Assembly (NCBI RefSeq): GCF_001187845.1
Contig: NZ_CP012160.1
Location: forward strand, 1,426,001 to 1,490,000
DNA from: Octadecabacter temperatus
GTDB taxonomy: Bacteria > Pseudomonadota > Alphaproteobacteria > Rhodobacterales > Rhodobacteraceae
Reading direction: 5' to 3'
Length of the DNA stretch: 64,000 bases
Positions within the stretch are counted from its first letter, which is position 1. Every line of letters starts with the position of its first letter. The notes beneath the pieces are model-generated. The model was not told the DNA's origin, made no database searches, and saw only the letters and a list, made by a program, of their open reading frames with translations. The translations under genes were made by a program, and so were the position numbers. This document shows positions 56,098-64,000 of this stretch, piece after piece.

Positions 56098-59000
56098 TTA
56101 GCGAACCAACAGTTTTGCTTCGTGCTTCTTCAGTGCGCGACGTGCAGACTGGTATCCTTCCAGACCCTGCTTTTCCTGAAGCTCTGGGAAGAGCTCAAAG
56201 ATTTCGTTGCGCTGGCTGTTGCCGATACCCTTGAGGGAATAATCACCAGGCTGGAAGCTTTCAGTCCATGCACCGTTCGACAGAACCACTTCGTGGCGGT
56301 CGAACATGAAGTGAATGTAGGCAGTGCCCATCACGTCAACGGCATGGATGCCTTCGGAACCAACGAGGTGCTTGGCGGCCGCGAGAACTTCACGCTCTTC
56401 GAAGTAGAGCTGCGTTTTCTCGGATGCGACCAGCATACGGTGGTTTGGCGATACCAGCATGTCACGCTCTGGCAGGCCGTTCCCAAGGGAACCAGCACGA
56501 ACCAGAATTGGCTTGAGGTGCGGGTTCGCCACGAGGGACTTACCGGACATCTCTTTGCGGCCAACCCAACGGATCTCTTGGATGCCGTTGTCGCGTGTGA
56601 TGATACGATCACCTTCGCGAAGCTCTTCAACCAGACGCTCACCTTTTGGTGTCGCGATTGTGGTGCCAGGCGTGAAGCATGGGATCACATTCTCGATCTC
56701 GGAGAAGGTCATTGTTGAACCGTCGAGGAAGGTCACTTCACCCGCCTCTGGGTCACCATCAGTGTAGGTGATGTTTGCAACACCGGAACCTGTCAGGTCC
56801 AGAACGTCAACGTCGCCGTCATCTGGGTCTTCGCCACCAACAACCACGTCGCCGCCGTTGCCACCAAGGAAGGTATCGCTTCCAAGGCCACCAGACAGTT
56901 CGTCTACGCCAGTGCCGCCGATGATTGTGTCGTTGCCTTCACCACCTTCGATGGTGTCGTCATTGGCACCACCGTCGAGAGTGTCGTCGCCTTCACCACC
57001 AAACAATGTGTCATCGTCGATTTCACCGTTGATAACGTCGTTGCCTTCGTCACCGTAGAGTACATCGCTGTCGTCGGCACCAAAGATCGTGTCATCGCCA
57101 GCGCCACCGTAAACAGTGTCGTCGCCGTTGTCGGGCTCTGGATCGCCGAGGTTGTCATCGATCTGCTCAGGGATACCGAACAAGTCTGTGCCTGGCTCAA
57201 GCCCTGCATAGATTGTGTCGTTACCCTCATCACCGAAGATCGTGTCGGAGCCTTCGCCGCCGATGATCGTGTCGTTGCCTTCACCACCATAGACTTCGTC
57301 AGCGTCAATACCTGCGTCGATTGTGTCAGCACCGGTGCCGCCTTCGATGTAGTCAGCGTCGTCGCCAGTTGTGATGCTATCGTTGCCAGCGCCACCGAAC
57401 ACAGTGTCCAGATCATCCGTTGGTGAGGACCCAGGAAGGTCGCCATCCGCAGGAATGATGTCACCGAAGCTCAGATCAGGTAGTGGAACTTGGTCGTTAG
57501 CAGTGTCGATGATGTCATCACCTTCGCCACCAAAGACAATATCGTTGCCTTCGGCTGTGGCGATTGTGTCGTTACCGAGACCACCGTCGACAGTGTCATC
57601 ACCTGATGCACCCCAAAGATCGTCGTTACCGTCACCACCGTCGATGGTGTCATCGCCGGAGCCGCCTTCGATCTTATCGTCGTCAGCACCACCAGAGAGG
57701 TCATCATTTCCGGCACCGCCGGAAATCATGTCATCGCCAGCACCGCCATCGATGATGTCGTCATCTTGGCCGCCACCGATGACGTCGTCACCTTCGCCGC
57801 CAAGGATGCTGTCTTCACCAGCGCCACCTTCGATGCTGTCAGCGCCGTTGCCGCCGTCGATGGTGTCGTTGCCTTCACCACCGTAAACTTCGTCATTGCC
57901 TTCGCCAGCAAGGATGCTGTCGTCGCCGCCGAAGCCGTAGATCAGGTCATCGTCACCAACATCACCCGGCAGGATTGCATCGTTGTTGTCAACGAGGTCG
58001 CCGTCCGGATCGCCAAGGTAGTCGCCGTCGATCAAGTCATCGCCAGCAGTCCCTTCGACAGTACCGTCCAGATCGCCAGGTGCCACAGTGATGACGTGCA
58101 CTGCGCTGTCTGTCAGACCTTCTTCGTCTTCGATGGTGTAGCTGATTGTTGCTTCACCAACAAATCCGAGAGCCGGAGTGAACGTGACCGTACCGTCACC
58201 GTTGTCAACCAGCGTGCCCTGCTCGGCAGGAACAGTCGCCGCGACAACTGTTAGATCATCGCCATCAACGTCTGTGTCGTTGGCCAGAAGGTCAACCGTT
58301 ACAGGTGTGTTGAAGTCAGTGACGTCTGCATCATCAACCGCGTCAGGTGCATCATTCACAGGTGTTACAGTGATCGCGTGCTCAGCTGAGTCCGTACCGC
58401 CGTTGCCGTCTGTGATTGTGTAGCTGATCGTTGCTTCACCGTTGAAGCTTTCAGCAGGTGTGAAGGTCACAGTACCGTCGCCATTGTCGACAAGCGTACC
58501 TTGCTCAGCAGGGACAGTTGCGTCTGTCACAGTCAGGTCATCGTTCTCTGGGTCTGTGTCGTTGGCAAGAAGATCAACCGTGATTGGTGTATCTTCGTCT
58601 GTGGTGTCTGCATCATCAACCGCGTCAGGACCATCGTTGACTGCGCCAACAGTAACCACTGCTTCGCCTTCATCTTCGCCGCCTTGGCCGTCAACCACAG
58701 TGTATGTGATTGTAGCTTCGCCGTTGAAGTCAGGTGCCGGTGTGAATGTCACTGTGCCGTCGCCGTTGTCGACAACCGTGCCCTGCTCCGCAGGAACGGA
58801 AACTTCACCGATTGTCAGCGGATCGCCGTCAACGTCTGTGTCGTTACCGATCAAGTCGATGGTGACTGGCGTGTCCTCGTCAGTTTCAGCGGTATCATCA
58901 ACTGCAACTGGATCGTCGTTCACTGGTGTTACAGTGATTACGTGCGTTGAAGTGTCTGTGCCGCCGTTGCCATCAGAGATTTCGTAAGAAATCGTCGCTT

Positions 59001-62000
59001 CGCCGTTAAAGTCAGGCGCAGGCGTGAACGTTACAGTGCCGTCACCGTTGTCGACCAGTGTACCCTGCTCGGCCGGAACCGTTGCATTGATAACTGTCAG
59101 ATCGTCGCCGTCGTCGTCAGTGTCGTTGGCAAGCAGATCAACCGTTACAGGTGTGTCTTCGTCGGTTGTATCTGTGTCAGTGTTGGCAACTGGGCCATCG
59201 TTGACTGCGCCTACGGAAACAACTGCTTCGCCTTCATCTTCGCCGCCTTGGCCGTCAACCACAGTGTATGTGATTGTGGCTGGACCGTTGAAGTTCGGTG
59301 CAGGTGTGAAGGTGACTGTGCCGTCGCCATTGTCGACAACTGTGCCCTGCTCGGCAGGAACGGAAACTTCACCGATTGTCAGTGGGTCACCGTCTACGTC
59401 TGTGTCGTTACCGATCAGGTCGATGGTGACGGGTGTGTCCTCATCTGTTGTCTCGATATCGTCAACCGCAACTGGATCGTCGTTCACTGGGGTCACGGTG
59501 ATCACGTGCTCAGCTGAGTCCGTTCCGCCGTTTCCGTCTGTGATCGAGTAGCTGATTGTGGCTTCGCCGTTAAAGTCAGGTGCTGGTGTGAATGTTACAG
59601 TGCCGTCGCCATTGTCGACAAGCGTGCCCTGCTCTGCTGGTACGGACGCAGCCGTTACAGTCAGGTCATCGCCTTCTTCGTCAGTGTCGTTGGCAAGCAG
59701 ATCAACCGTGATCGGCGTATCTTCGTCTGTTGTGTCCGCATCATCAACTGCATCTGGACCATCATTGACAGATCCAACGTTTACAGTCGCTTCGCCTTCG
59801 TCTTCGCCGCCCTGACCGTCAACCACAGTGTATGTGATTGTGGCTGGACCGTTGAAGTTCGGTGCAGGTGTGAAGGTGACAGTACCGTCGCCATTATCGA
59901 CAACTGTGCCTTGCTCAGCAGGTACAGAGACCGAACCGATTGTCAGCGGATCGCCGTCAACATCTGTGTCGTTACCGATCAGGTCGATGGTGACAGGAAC
60001 GTCCTCATCCGTTTCAGCAATGTCATCAACCGCAACAGGATCGTCGTTCACAGGTGTCACGTCGATCTCGTGGATCGCTGTATCTGTGCCGCCTTCGCCA
60101 TCTTCGATGGAGTAGGAAATCGTTGCTGTGCCGTTGAAGTTCTCAGCAGGTGTAAAAGTTACCGTGCCGTCGCCGTTATCAACCAGTGTGCCCTGTTCTG
60201 CTGGAACCGTAGCGCCAGTGACTGTCAGCGTGTCGCCATCAACGTCTGTGTCGTTGGCAAGCAAATCAACAGTGATCGCAGTGTCCTCGTCTGTTGTATC
60301 AGCGTCGTTCACCGCATCAGGTGCGTCGTTCAAGCCATTGATTGTGATCGTCAATGTCGTTGTCGCTTCACCGCCATTACCGTCGGAAACAGTGTAGGTG
60401 ATCTGTGTATCGGCTGTGTCGCCAACACCCAGTGTTTCAAAGTCACCGTTCGCGGAGAAGTCGAATGACCCGTCTGCGTTCAGAACAAATTCACCACCGT
60501 TAGAGCCCGTCACAACCGTACCAACAGCCGTGTCGTCGCCGTCAACGGAAACGACAGTCAGCGTGTCGCCATCTGGATCGATGTCGAGGCCAGCGTTGTT
60601 GTCACTTGGGTTTGTGATGACGTTGCCGTCCAGGTCGCCTGTGTCTTCGTCTTCGTTAACGAAGTAGTGGTCAGGGCAAGCAATTGGATCGTCGTTTACT
60701 GGTTCTACAGTAATGACGTGAGTTGCGCTGTCTGTTGCACCGGATTCGTCTTCGATTGTGTAAGAAATCGTCGCTTCACCGTTGAAGTTATCAGCCGGTG
60801 TGAATGTGACTGTACCGTCGCCATTATCAACCAATGTACCCTGCGATGCAGGAACAGTTGCGGAAATAACTGTCAGCGTGTCGCCATCAACGTCTGTGTC
60901 GTTGGCAAGCAGATCAACAGTGATCGCTGTGTCTTCGTCAGTCGTGTCGGCATCGTCAACCGCGTCAGGACCGTCGTTCACTGCTTCAACAGTAACAGCA
61001 ACAGTTGCTGTGTCTTCACCACCGTTACCATCGGAGATGGTGTACGTGATTGTGGCTTCACCGTTGAAATCTTGTGCTGGTGTGAACACCAACTCGCCAT
61101 TTACGATCTCTACAGTGCCCTGCGCAGCAGGAACTGACGCAGAAACGATCGTCAGATCGTCGCCATCTGGATCGGTGTCGTTACCAAGAACGTCGATTGT
61201 TACTGGCGTGTCTTCGTCAGTTGTCGCAGTGTCGTTTACCGCGTCTGGACCACGGTTTACTTCGTCACCGATGATTTGTTCGATGTCTGTGTAAGCCAGT
61301 GTTTCGCCAGTTGGGTTGCCATCAGCGTCTACGAACACAACTGTGCCGTTTGTGCCGTTGCCGTTACCGCCAGTTTCCGTGTCGGACACAACGTTGTCGA
61401 GGTAGAATGGTCCTTGGCCAGTAAGGTCGAGAACATCCCAATCGGAACCCGTTGCGCCACCGTCAACAGTGTCGCCAGCGCCGCCGAGGATCAGGTCGGA
61501 ACCTTCGCCACCTTCCAGAAGGTCAGCACCGTCGCCGCCGTCCAGTGTATCGTCGCCACCCTCACCAAAGAGCATGTCGCTTCCAGCGCCGCCAAACAGC
61601 TCATCGTTACCGTCCTGACCGTGCATCCAGTCGTTACCGTCGCCACCTTCTGCAGTGTCGTTGCCAGTACCCATCCAGATTTCATCGTTGCCAGCGCCGC
61701 CGAAGCCTTCGTCGTCGCCAGACCCGCCGATGATCACATCGCGGCCTTCGCCACCATAGATGTCATCGTCGCCTGCGCCGCCATAAAGACCTTTGCCGTT
61801 GAAGCCGTCATCGCCTGCACCGCCTTCGATCACGTCATTGCCGTCACCGCCTTCGATGCGGTCAGCGCCGTCGCCACCGTCAAGGTTGTCGTTACCCGCG
61901 CCGCCATAGATCGTGTCCATGTCTGCGCCGCCAAATGCGTCGTCGTTGCCTGCACCACCAAGGATGGTGTCCATTCCGTCGTCGCCGGACAATTCATCGT

Positions 62001-63582
62001 CGCCTGCGTTGCCTTCGATGTAGTCATCACCAGCACCACCAGAGATAACGTCAGCGCCATCCATGTTGTCTGGGTTGATAGAGTACGTCAGGTTGTCGAT
62101 TGCGCCGGATGAACCGAGGATCACTTCAATAGAAGCAACATTGGACAGGTTGGTGTTCACGACATGCTGACCGTTGTTTGCAGTGGTCACATCGACCTGC
62201 TGCAACAGGTTGCCGTTCATGTCGTAGTACTTAACCCAAGCACCACCGTCTGCATCCAGCAACGTCAGAGACGTCACATCAGCAGGGTTTTCGAAGTTGA
62301 TGTTGAATGTACCACCAGCTGCGTTGTCATCTGGGTCACCGCCGTCACGATCCTCAGAAAGGATCAGAACAGTGCCGAGGTTGTTTGTCGCAAGGTCGCT
62401 GTCACCACCTGTTGGGTTGTTTGTGTCAAACGCCATTACAGGGTGACGTGGATCACCTGACGTGATTGTCACGCCTTCAGCGATGTACTGGCCTTCAACG
62501 AGCTCACCTGCGGACAGGTCATTGAAGTCCTGTGTGCCGTCATAAGACATGTTGCCGCCAATGAGAGTATCGTTTCCTGCGCCGCCAAGGATGCTGTCTG
62601 CGCCAACGCCGCCATAAGCTACGTCATCGCCAGTACCCATGTTGATCAGGTCATCGCCTTTGCCGCCAGAAGCAACATCATTATCAGCGCCGCCATACAG
62701 TTTGTCGTCACCAGTGCCGCCAGACATTACGTCTGTGCCTGCGTCGCCGTATACAGTGTCGTTGCCTTCGCCTGCGATCAGAACGTCATTGTCGTTCATT
62801 CCTTCGAGGATATCGTTGCCTTCGCCACCGTAGATGACATCGTCGCCATCTTGACCGCAAAGCGTATCATGGCCTTCGCCGCCATAGATCTCGTCGTCGC
62901 CGTCGTTTGCCATGACGAGGTCATCGCCAGCGCCAGCCAGAACGATGTCGTCCTGTGCGGCTTCACCGGGAAGCAATGCATCGTTGTTGTCGATTTGGTC
63001 ACCATCTGGGTCGCCAGTGTAGGCCACGTCGATTGTGTCGTTTCCAGCAGTACCTTCTACATACCCGTCTTCTTGTGTCGCAATGTCGAAGGTGATGTCG
63101 CTTACTGCAACTGTACCAGAGTAGCTACGCTCTGGGCCGTCATCCAGAACGATCCAGAATGTCTTGAGTGGGCCTGGGATTGTGATGTTGATGTCTTGGG
63201 CGTTGTTCGTTTCACCCGGGCCAGGTGCGTTTGTTTGGGTACCAGTCACGGTATTACCGTTAACGGAGTGTACGCCAGTTGCTTCGAACTGAACTTCAAC
63301 AGGATTGCCGTCGGCATCCTTTGTCATGATGGTAATCTCGTCCAGCGCATCAACGTCTAGAACTGTGAATTGAACGTTCGTCACTTCTTCGGAGAACGTG
63401 ATGTCTGCTGAACTATCGGACGTAACGTCCCAGTTCTTCAACATACCGTTGTCAACAAACCACTCTTTGCCCTCGGCATTTTGAGGCGTTGCAATGCTAA
63501 CGCTGATGTCCCCATCAGGGCCCGCGATTGTGTTGTTTCCGTCTACGTTCGTATTTGACCAGTCAATTGTATAATCAGACAT
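56098..63582 (-). CDS. Giant RTX/cadherin-like repeat protein with C-terminal Hint_2 domain
   Basis: Start at 63582 (MSDYTIDWSNTNVDGNN), seven bases after TAGGA; about 2494 residues, very acidic. N-terminal non-repeat domain 1-175; RTX block 1 (about 176-340); a beta-sandwich-like insert (about 347-505); RTX block 2 (507-700); eleven cadherin-like/VCBS-type repeats of about 94 residues (773-1835); RTX block 3 (1848-2260); Hint_2 domain from Cys2302 (CFTPGTTIATPKG) with SPNHRML; and a tail almost identical to that of the smaller neighbour. Likely a type I secreted, calcium-stabilised surface or biofilm adhesin that may self-process. No T1SS genes are in the window. It has its own terminator. 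Confidence 0.93.
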   Translation of the reverse strand: MSDYTIDWSNTNVDGNNTIAGPDGDISVSIATPQNAEGKEWFVDNGMLKNWDVTSDSSADITFSEEVTNVQFTVLDVDALDEITIMTKDADGNPVEVQFEATGVHSVNGNTVTGTQTNAPGPGETNNAQDINITIPGPLKTFWIVLDDGPERSYSGTVAVSDITFDIATQEDGYVEGTAGNDTIDVAYTGDPDGDQIDNNDALLPGEAAQDDIVLAGAGDDLVMANDGDDEIYGGEGHDTLCGQDGDDVIYGGEGNDILEGMNDNDVLIAGEGNDTVYGDAGTDVMSGGTGDDKLYGGADNDVASGGKGDDLINMGTGDDVAYGGVGADSILGGAGNDTLIGGNMSYDGTQDFNDLSAGELVEGQYIAEGVTITSGDPRHPVMAFDTNNPTGGDSDLATNNLGTVLILSEDRDGGDPDDNAAGGTFNINFENPADVTSLTLLDADGGAWVKYYDMNGNLLQQVDVTTANNGQHVVNTNLSNVASIEVILGSSGAIDNLTYSINPDNMDGADVISGGAGDDYIEGNAGDDELSGDDGMDTILGGAGNDDAFGGADMDTIYGGAGNDNLDGGDGADRIEGGDGNDVIEGGAGDDGFNGKGLYGGAGDDDIYGGEGRDVIIGGSGDDEGFGGAGNDEIWMGTGNDTAEGGDGNDWMHGQDGNDELFGGAGSDMLFGEGGDDTLDGGDGADLLEGGEGSDLILGGAGDTVDGGATGSDWDVLDLTGQGPFYLDNVVSDTETGGNGNGTNGTVVFVDADGNPTGETLAYTDIEQIIGDEVNRGPDAVNDTATTDEDTPVTIDVLGNDTDPDGDDLTIVSASVPAAQGTVEIVNGELVFTPAQDFNGEATITYTISDGNGGEDTATVAVTVEAVNDGPDAVDDADTTDEDTAITVDLLANDTDVDGDTLTVISATVPASQGTLVDNGDGTVTFTPADNFNGEATISYTIEDESGATDSATHVITVEPVNDDPIACPDHYFVNEDEDTGDLDGNVITNPSDNNAGLDIDPDGDTLTVVSVDGDDTAVGTVVTGSNGGEFVLNADGSFDFSANGDFETLGVGDTADTQITYTVSDGNGGEATTTLTITINGLNDAPDAVNDADTTDEDTAITVDLLANDTDVDGDTLTVTGATVPAEQGTLVDNGDGTVTFTPAENFNGTATISYSIEDGEGGTDTAIHEIDVTPVNDDPVAVDDIAETDEDVPVTIDLIGNDTDVDGDPLTIGSVSVPAEQGTVVDNGDGTVTFTPAPNFNGPATITYTVVDGQGGEDEGEATVNVGSVNDGPDAVDDADTTDEDTPITVDLLANDTDEEGDDLTVTAASVPAEQGTLVDNGDGTVTFTPAPDFNGEATISYSITDGNGGTDSAEHVITVTPVNDDPVAVDDIETTDEDTPVTIDLIGNDTDVDGDPLTIGEVSVPAEQGTVVDNGDGTVTFTPAPNFNGPATITYTVVDGQGGEDEGEAVVSVGAVNDGPVANTDTDTTDEDTPVTVDLLANDTDDDGDDLTVINATVPAEQGTLVDNGDGTVTFTPAPDFNGEATISYEISDGNGGTDTSTHVITVTPVNDDPVAVDDTAETDEDTPVTIDLIGNDTDVDGDPLTIGEVSVPAEQGTVVDNGDGTVTFTPAPDFNGEATITYTVVDGQGGEDEGEAVVTVGAVNDGPDAVDDADTTDEDTPITVDLLANDTDPENDDLTVTDATVPAEQGTLVDNGDGTVTFTPAESFNGEATISYTITDGNGGTDSAEHAITVTPVNDAPDAVDDADVTDFNTPVTVDLLANDTDVDGDDLTVVAATVPAEQGTLVDNGDGTVTFTPALGFVGEATISYTIEDEEGLTDSAVHVITVAPGDLDGTVEGTAGDDLIDGDYLGDPDGDLVDNNDAILPGDVGDDDLIYGFGGDDSILAGEGNDEVYGGEGNDTIDGGNGADSIEGGAGEDSILGGEGDDVIGGGQDDDIIDGGAGDDMISGGAGNDDLSGGADDDKIEGGSGDDTIDGGDGNDDLWGASGDDTVDGGLGNDTIATAEGNDIVFGGEGDDIIDTANDQVPLPDLSFGDIIPADGDLPGSSPTDDLDTVFGGAGNDSITTGDDADYIEGGTGADTIDAGIDADEVYGGEGNDTIIGGEGSDTIFGDEGNDTIYAGLEPGTDLFGIPEQIDDNLGDPEPDNGDDTVYGGAGDDTIFGADDSDVLYGDEGNDVINGEIDDDTLFGGEGDDTLDGGANDDTIEGGEGNDTIIGGTGVDELSGGLGSDTFLGGNGGDVVVGGEDPDDGDVDVLDLTGSGVANITYTDGDPEAGEVTFLDGSTMTFSEIENVIPCFTPGTTIATPKGERLVEELREGDRIITRDNGIQEIRWVGRKEMSGKSLVANPHLKPILVRAGSLGNGLPERDMLVSPNHRMLVASEKTQLYFEEREVLAAAKHLVGSEGIHAVDVMGTAYIHFMFDRHEVVLSNGAWTESFQPGDYSLKGIGNSQRNEIFELFPELQEKQGLEGYQSARRALKKHEAKLLVR
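58077..61262 (-). repeat. Tandem coding repeats, 564-bp higher-order period
   Basis: Eleven tandem units of about 282 bp encode cadherin-like repeats. One unit (the third) is longer and divergent, VCBS-like. From unit 4 on, two types alternate (LLANDTD / LVDNGDG ... ITVTPV versus LIGNDTD / VVDNGDG ... VGAV). A nearly unchanged stretch recurs at 58693, 59257 and 59821, exactly 564 bp apart, so the true period is a dimer of 188 codons. Confidence 0.9.
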
Positions 63583-64000
63583 CGTTAATCCTACTTTCCC
63601 CAAGTCGACCAACCCAGGCCGACCTATTGATGACACGTATGTGTGAAACTGGGTTTTGGGCCACAGCTACACGCACACGCCGACCGCACTAACAAAGTGC
63701 GATCAAACTCTCATCCGCTAGTAAAAGGGAAAGCCCCGATCACGCAGACACCACTCACTTCATCAAGACCTAAATCTCGACCCGGCTTCCCCAGTCAGCC
63801 GGCATGCCCCCCAGATGGGCCTGTTCTGAATACAGACAGAATTGTGTTCAAAAAAGCGAAAAGTGGCACGATTGCGTTACTCGGCTCATTCAATGCTGCG
63901 ACTGCACACTCATAGGTTGCGCTTTACCTAAGGTAATGAGAAACGACTGTTTCCAAATTGGAAACGACGACAGCCGAAAAACCCCAGAAACGCTACATTT
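63583..64000. other. Upstream region of the giant gene, no gene seen
   Basis: 418 bases. No convincing plus- or minus-strand gene. Contains a small hairpin (CGCACT/AGTGCG, 63685-63701), an inverted repeat TTACC/GGTAA (63924-63936) and a palindrome at 63949-63965. The promoter of the giant gene should be here, but I cannot place it with confidence. Confidence 0.4.
63949..63965. promoter_or_regulatory. 17-bp perfect palindrome, candidate operator
   Basis: GTTTCCAA, a central A, then TTGGAAAC. Symmetry is complete. It lies about 370 bases before the giant gene, near the right edge, so it may instead regulate a gene outside the window. Confidence 0.4.

Noticed and set aside
57371..61137. Several long plus-strand open frames opposite the giant gene
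   Set aside because: They mirror the repeats and result from the codon pattern of the minus-strand gene; no ribosome-binding sites, and sequences are low-complexity Ser/Val/Pro shadows.
58077..61262. Possible CRISPR-like or minisatellite array
   Set aside because: The repeats are in-frame, about 282/564 bp long and encode protein domains; no short repeats with unique spacers.
63643..63915. 90-residue plus-strand open frame upstream of the giant gene
   Set aside because: No ribosome-binding site, no recognisable domain, Pro/Ser/Lys-rich random composition.

Overview
The window looks like chromosomal DNA of a marine Rhodobacteraceae (Roseobacter-group) alphaproteobacterium. The basis is the combination of a nitrate assimilation operon with a fused double-ATPase transporter subunit, a form II coxSLM cluster, two FAD/GcvT oxidoreductases of the sarcosine/dimethylglycine dehydrogenase type, 3-hydroxybutyrate dehydrogenase beside a patatin, RTX proteins with Hint domains, and many short overlaps between genes. 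The genus cannot be fixed from the sequence alone.

Layout. 1-11 kb: a tight operon for nitrate uptake and reduction (nrtA end, nrtB, fused nrtCD, nirB, nirD, nasA, a TrpD2-like gene, a shortened cysG). 11-12 kb: a LuxR-type solo regulator, then a gene-free stretch with strong RNA secondary structure. 12.4-21.4 kb, mostly minus: tsf and rpsB, a membrane GGDEF protein, a HupE-like protein divergent from a DUF4198 protein, a group II PLP decarboxylase, a multi-pass membrane protein (plus) and an acyltransferase. 21.5-24.2 kb: pseudouridine catabolism (psuK-psuG) and a DUF502 membrane protein. 24.2-27 kb: patatin and bdhA (minus), an unknown gene, and a candidate small RNA on the minus strand. 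27-29 kb: an orphan YejA-like binding protein. 29.5-35.8 kb: a GAF/Fis regulator and coxG-S-L-M-xdhC. 36-37 kb: a lone tyrosine recombinase. 37-42 kb: aquaporin, a small unknown protein, then an overlapping run of AMP-ligase, DsbA-family protein, K+ channel and Bcr/CflA efflux pump. 42-48 kb: mfd, a small membrane protein, hemB, an unknown gene and a SYLF lipoprotein. 48-54.5 kb: two large FAD/GcvT paralogues arranged head to head, a secreted unknown protein, and a molybdopterin nucleotidyltransferase-like gene. 54.6-63.6 kb: two RTX/Hint proteins on the minus strand, one about 2500 residues long with eleven cadherin-like/VCBS-type repeats.

How the genes work together. The nitrate operon is a complete route from external nitrate to ammonium. 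CysG supplies part of the siroheme pathway for NirB, but its methyltransferase half is cut short. The cox cluster encodes a molybdenum hydroxylase whose active-site loop is AYRGAGR (form II), so CO is probably not its substrate. The XdhC gene and possibly the distant nucleotidyltransferase gene would serve cofactor maturation. The best candidates for undescribed biology are the minus-strand small RNA near 27.0 kb (17-bp-spaced promoter, two hairpins, UUCG terminator), the tandem RTX/Hint proteins with an exact 564-bp higher-order repeat, the truncated CysG, the LuxR solo with an atypical ligand pocket, and the structured RNA near 12.2 kb. No tRNA, rRNA, CRISPR array or insertion sequence was recognised.
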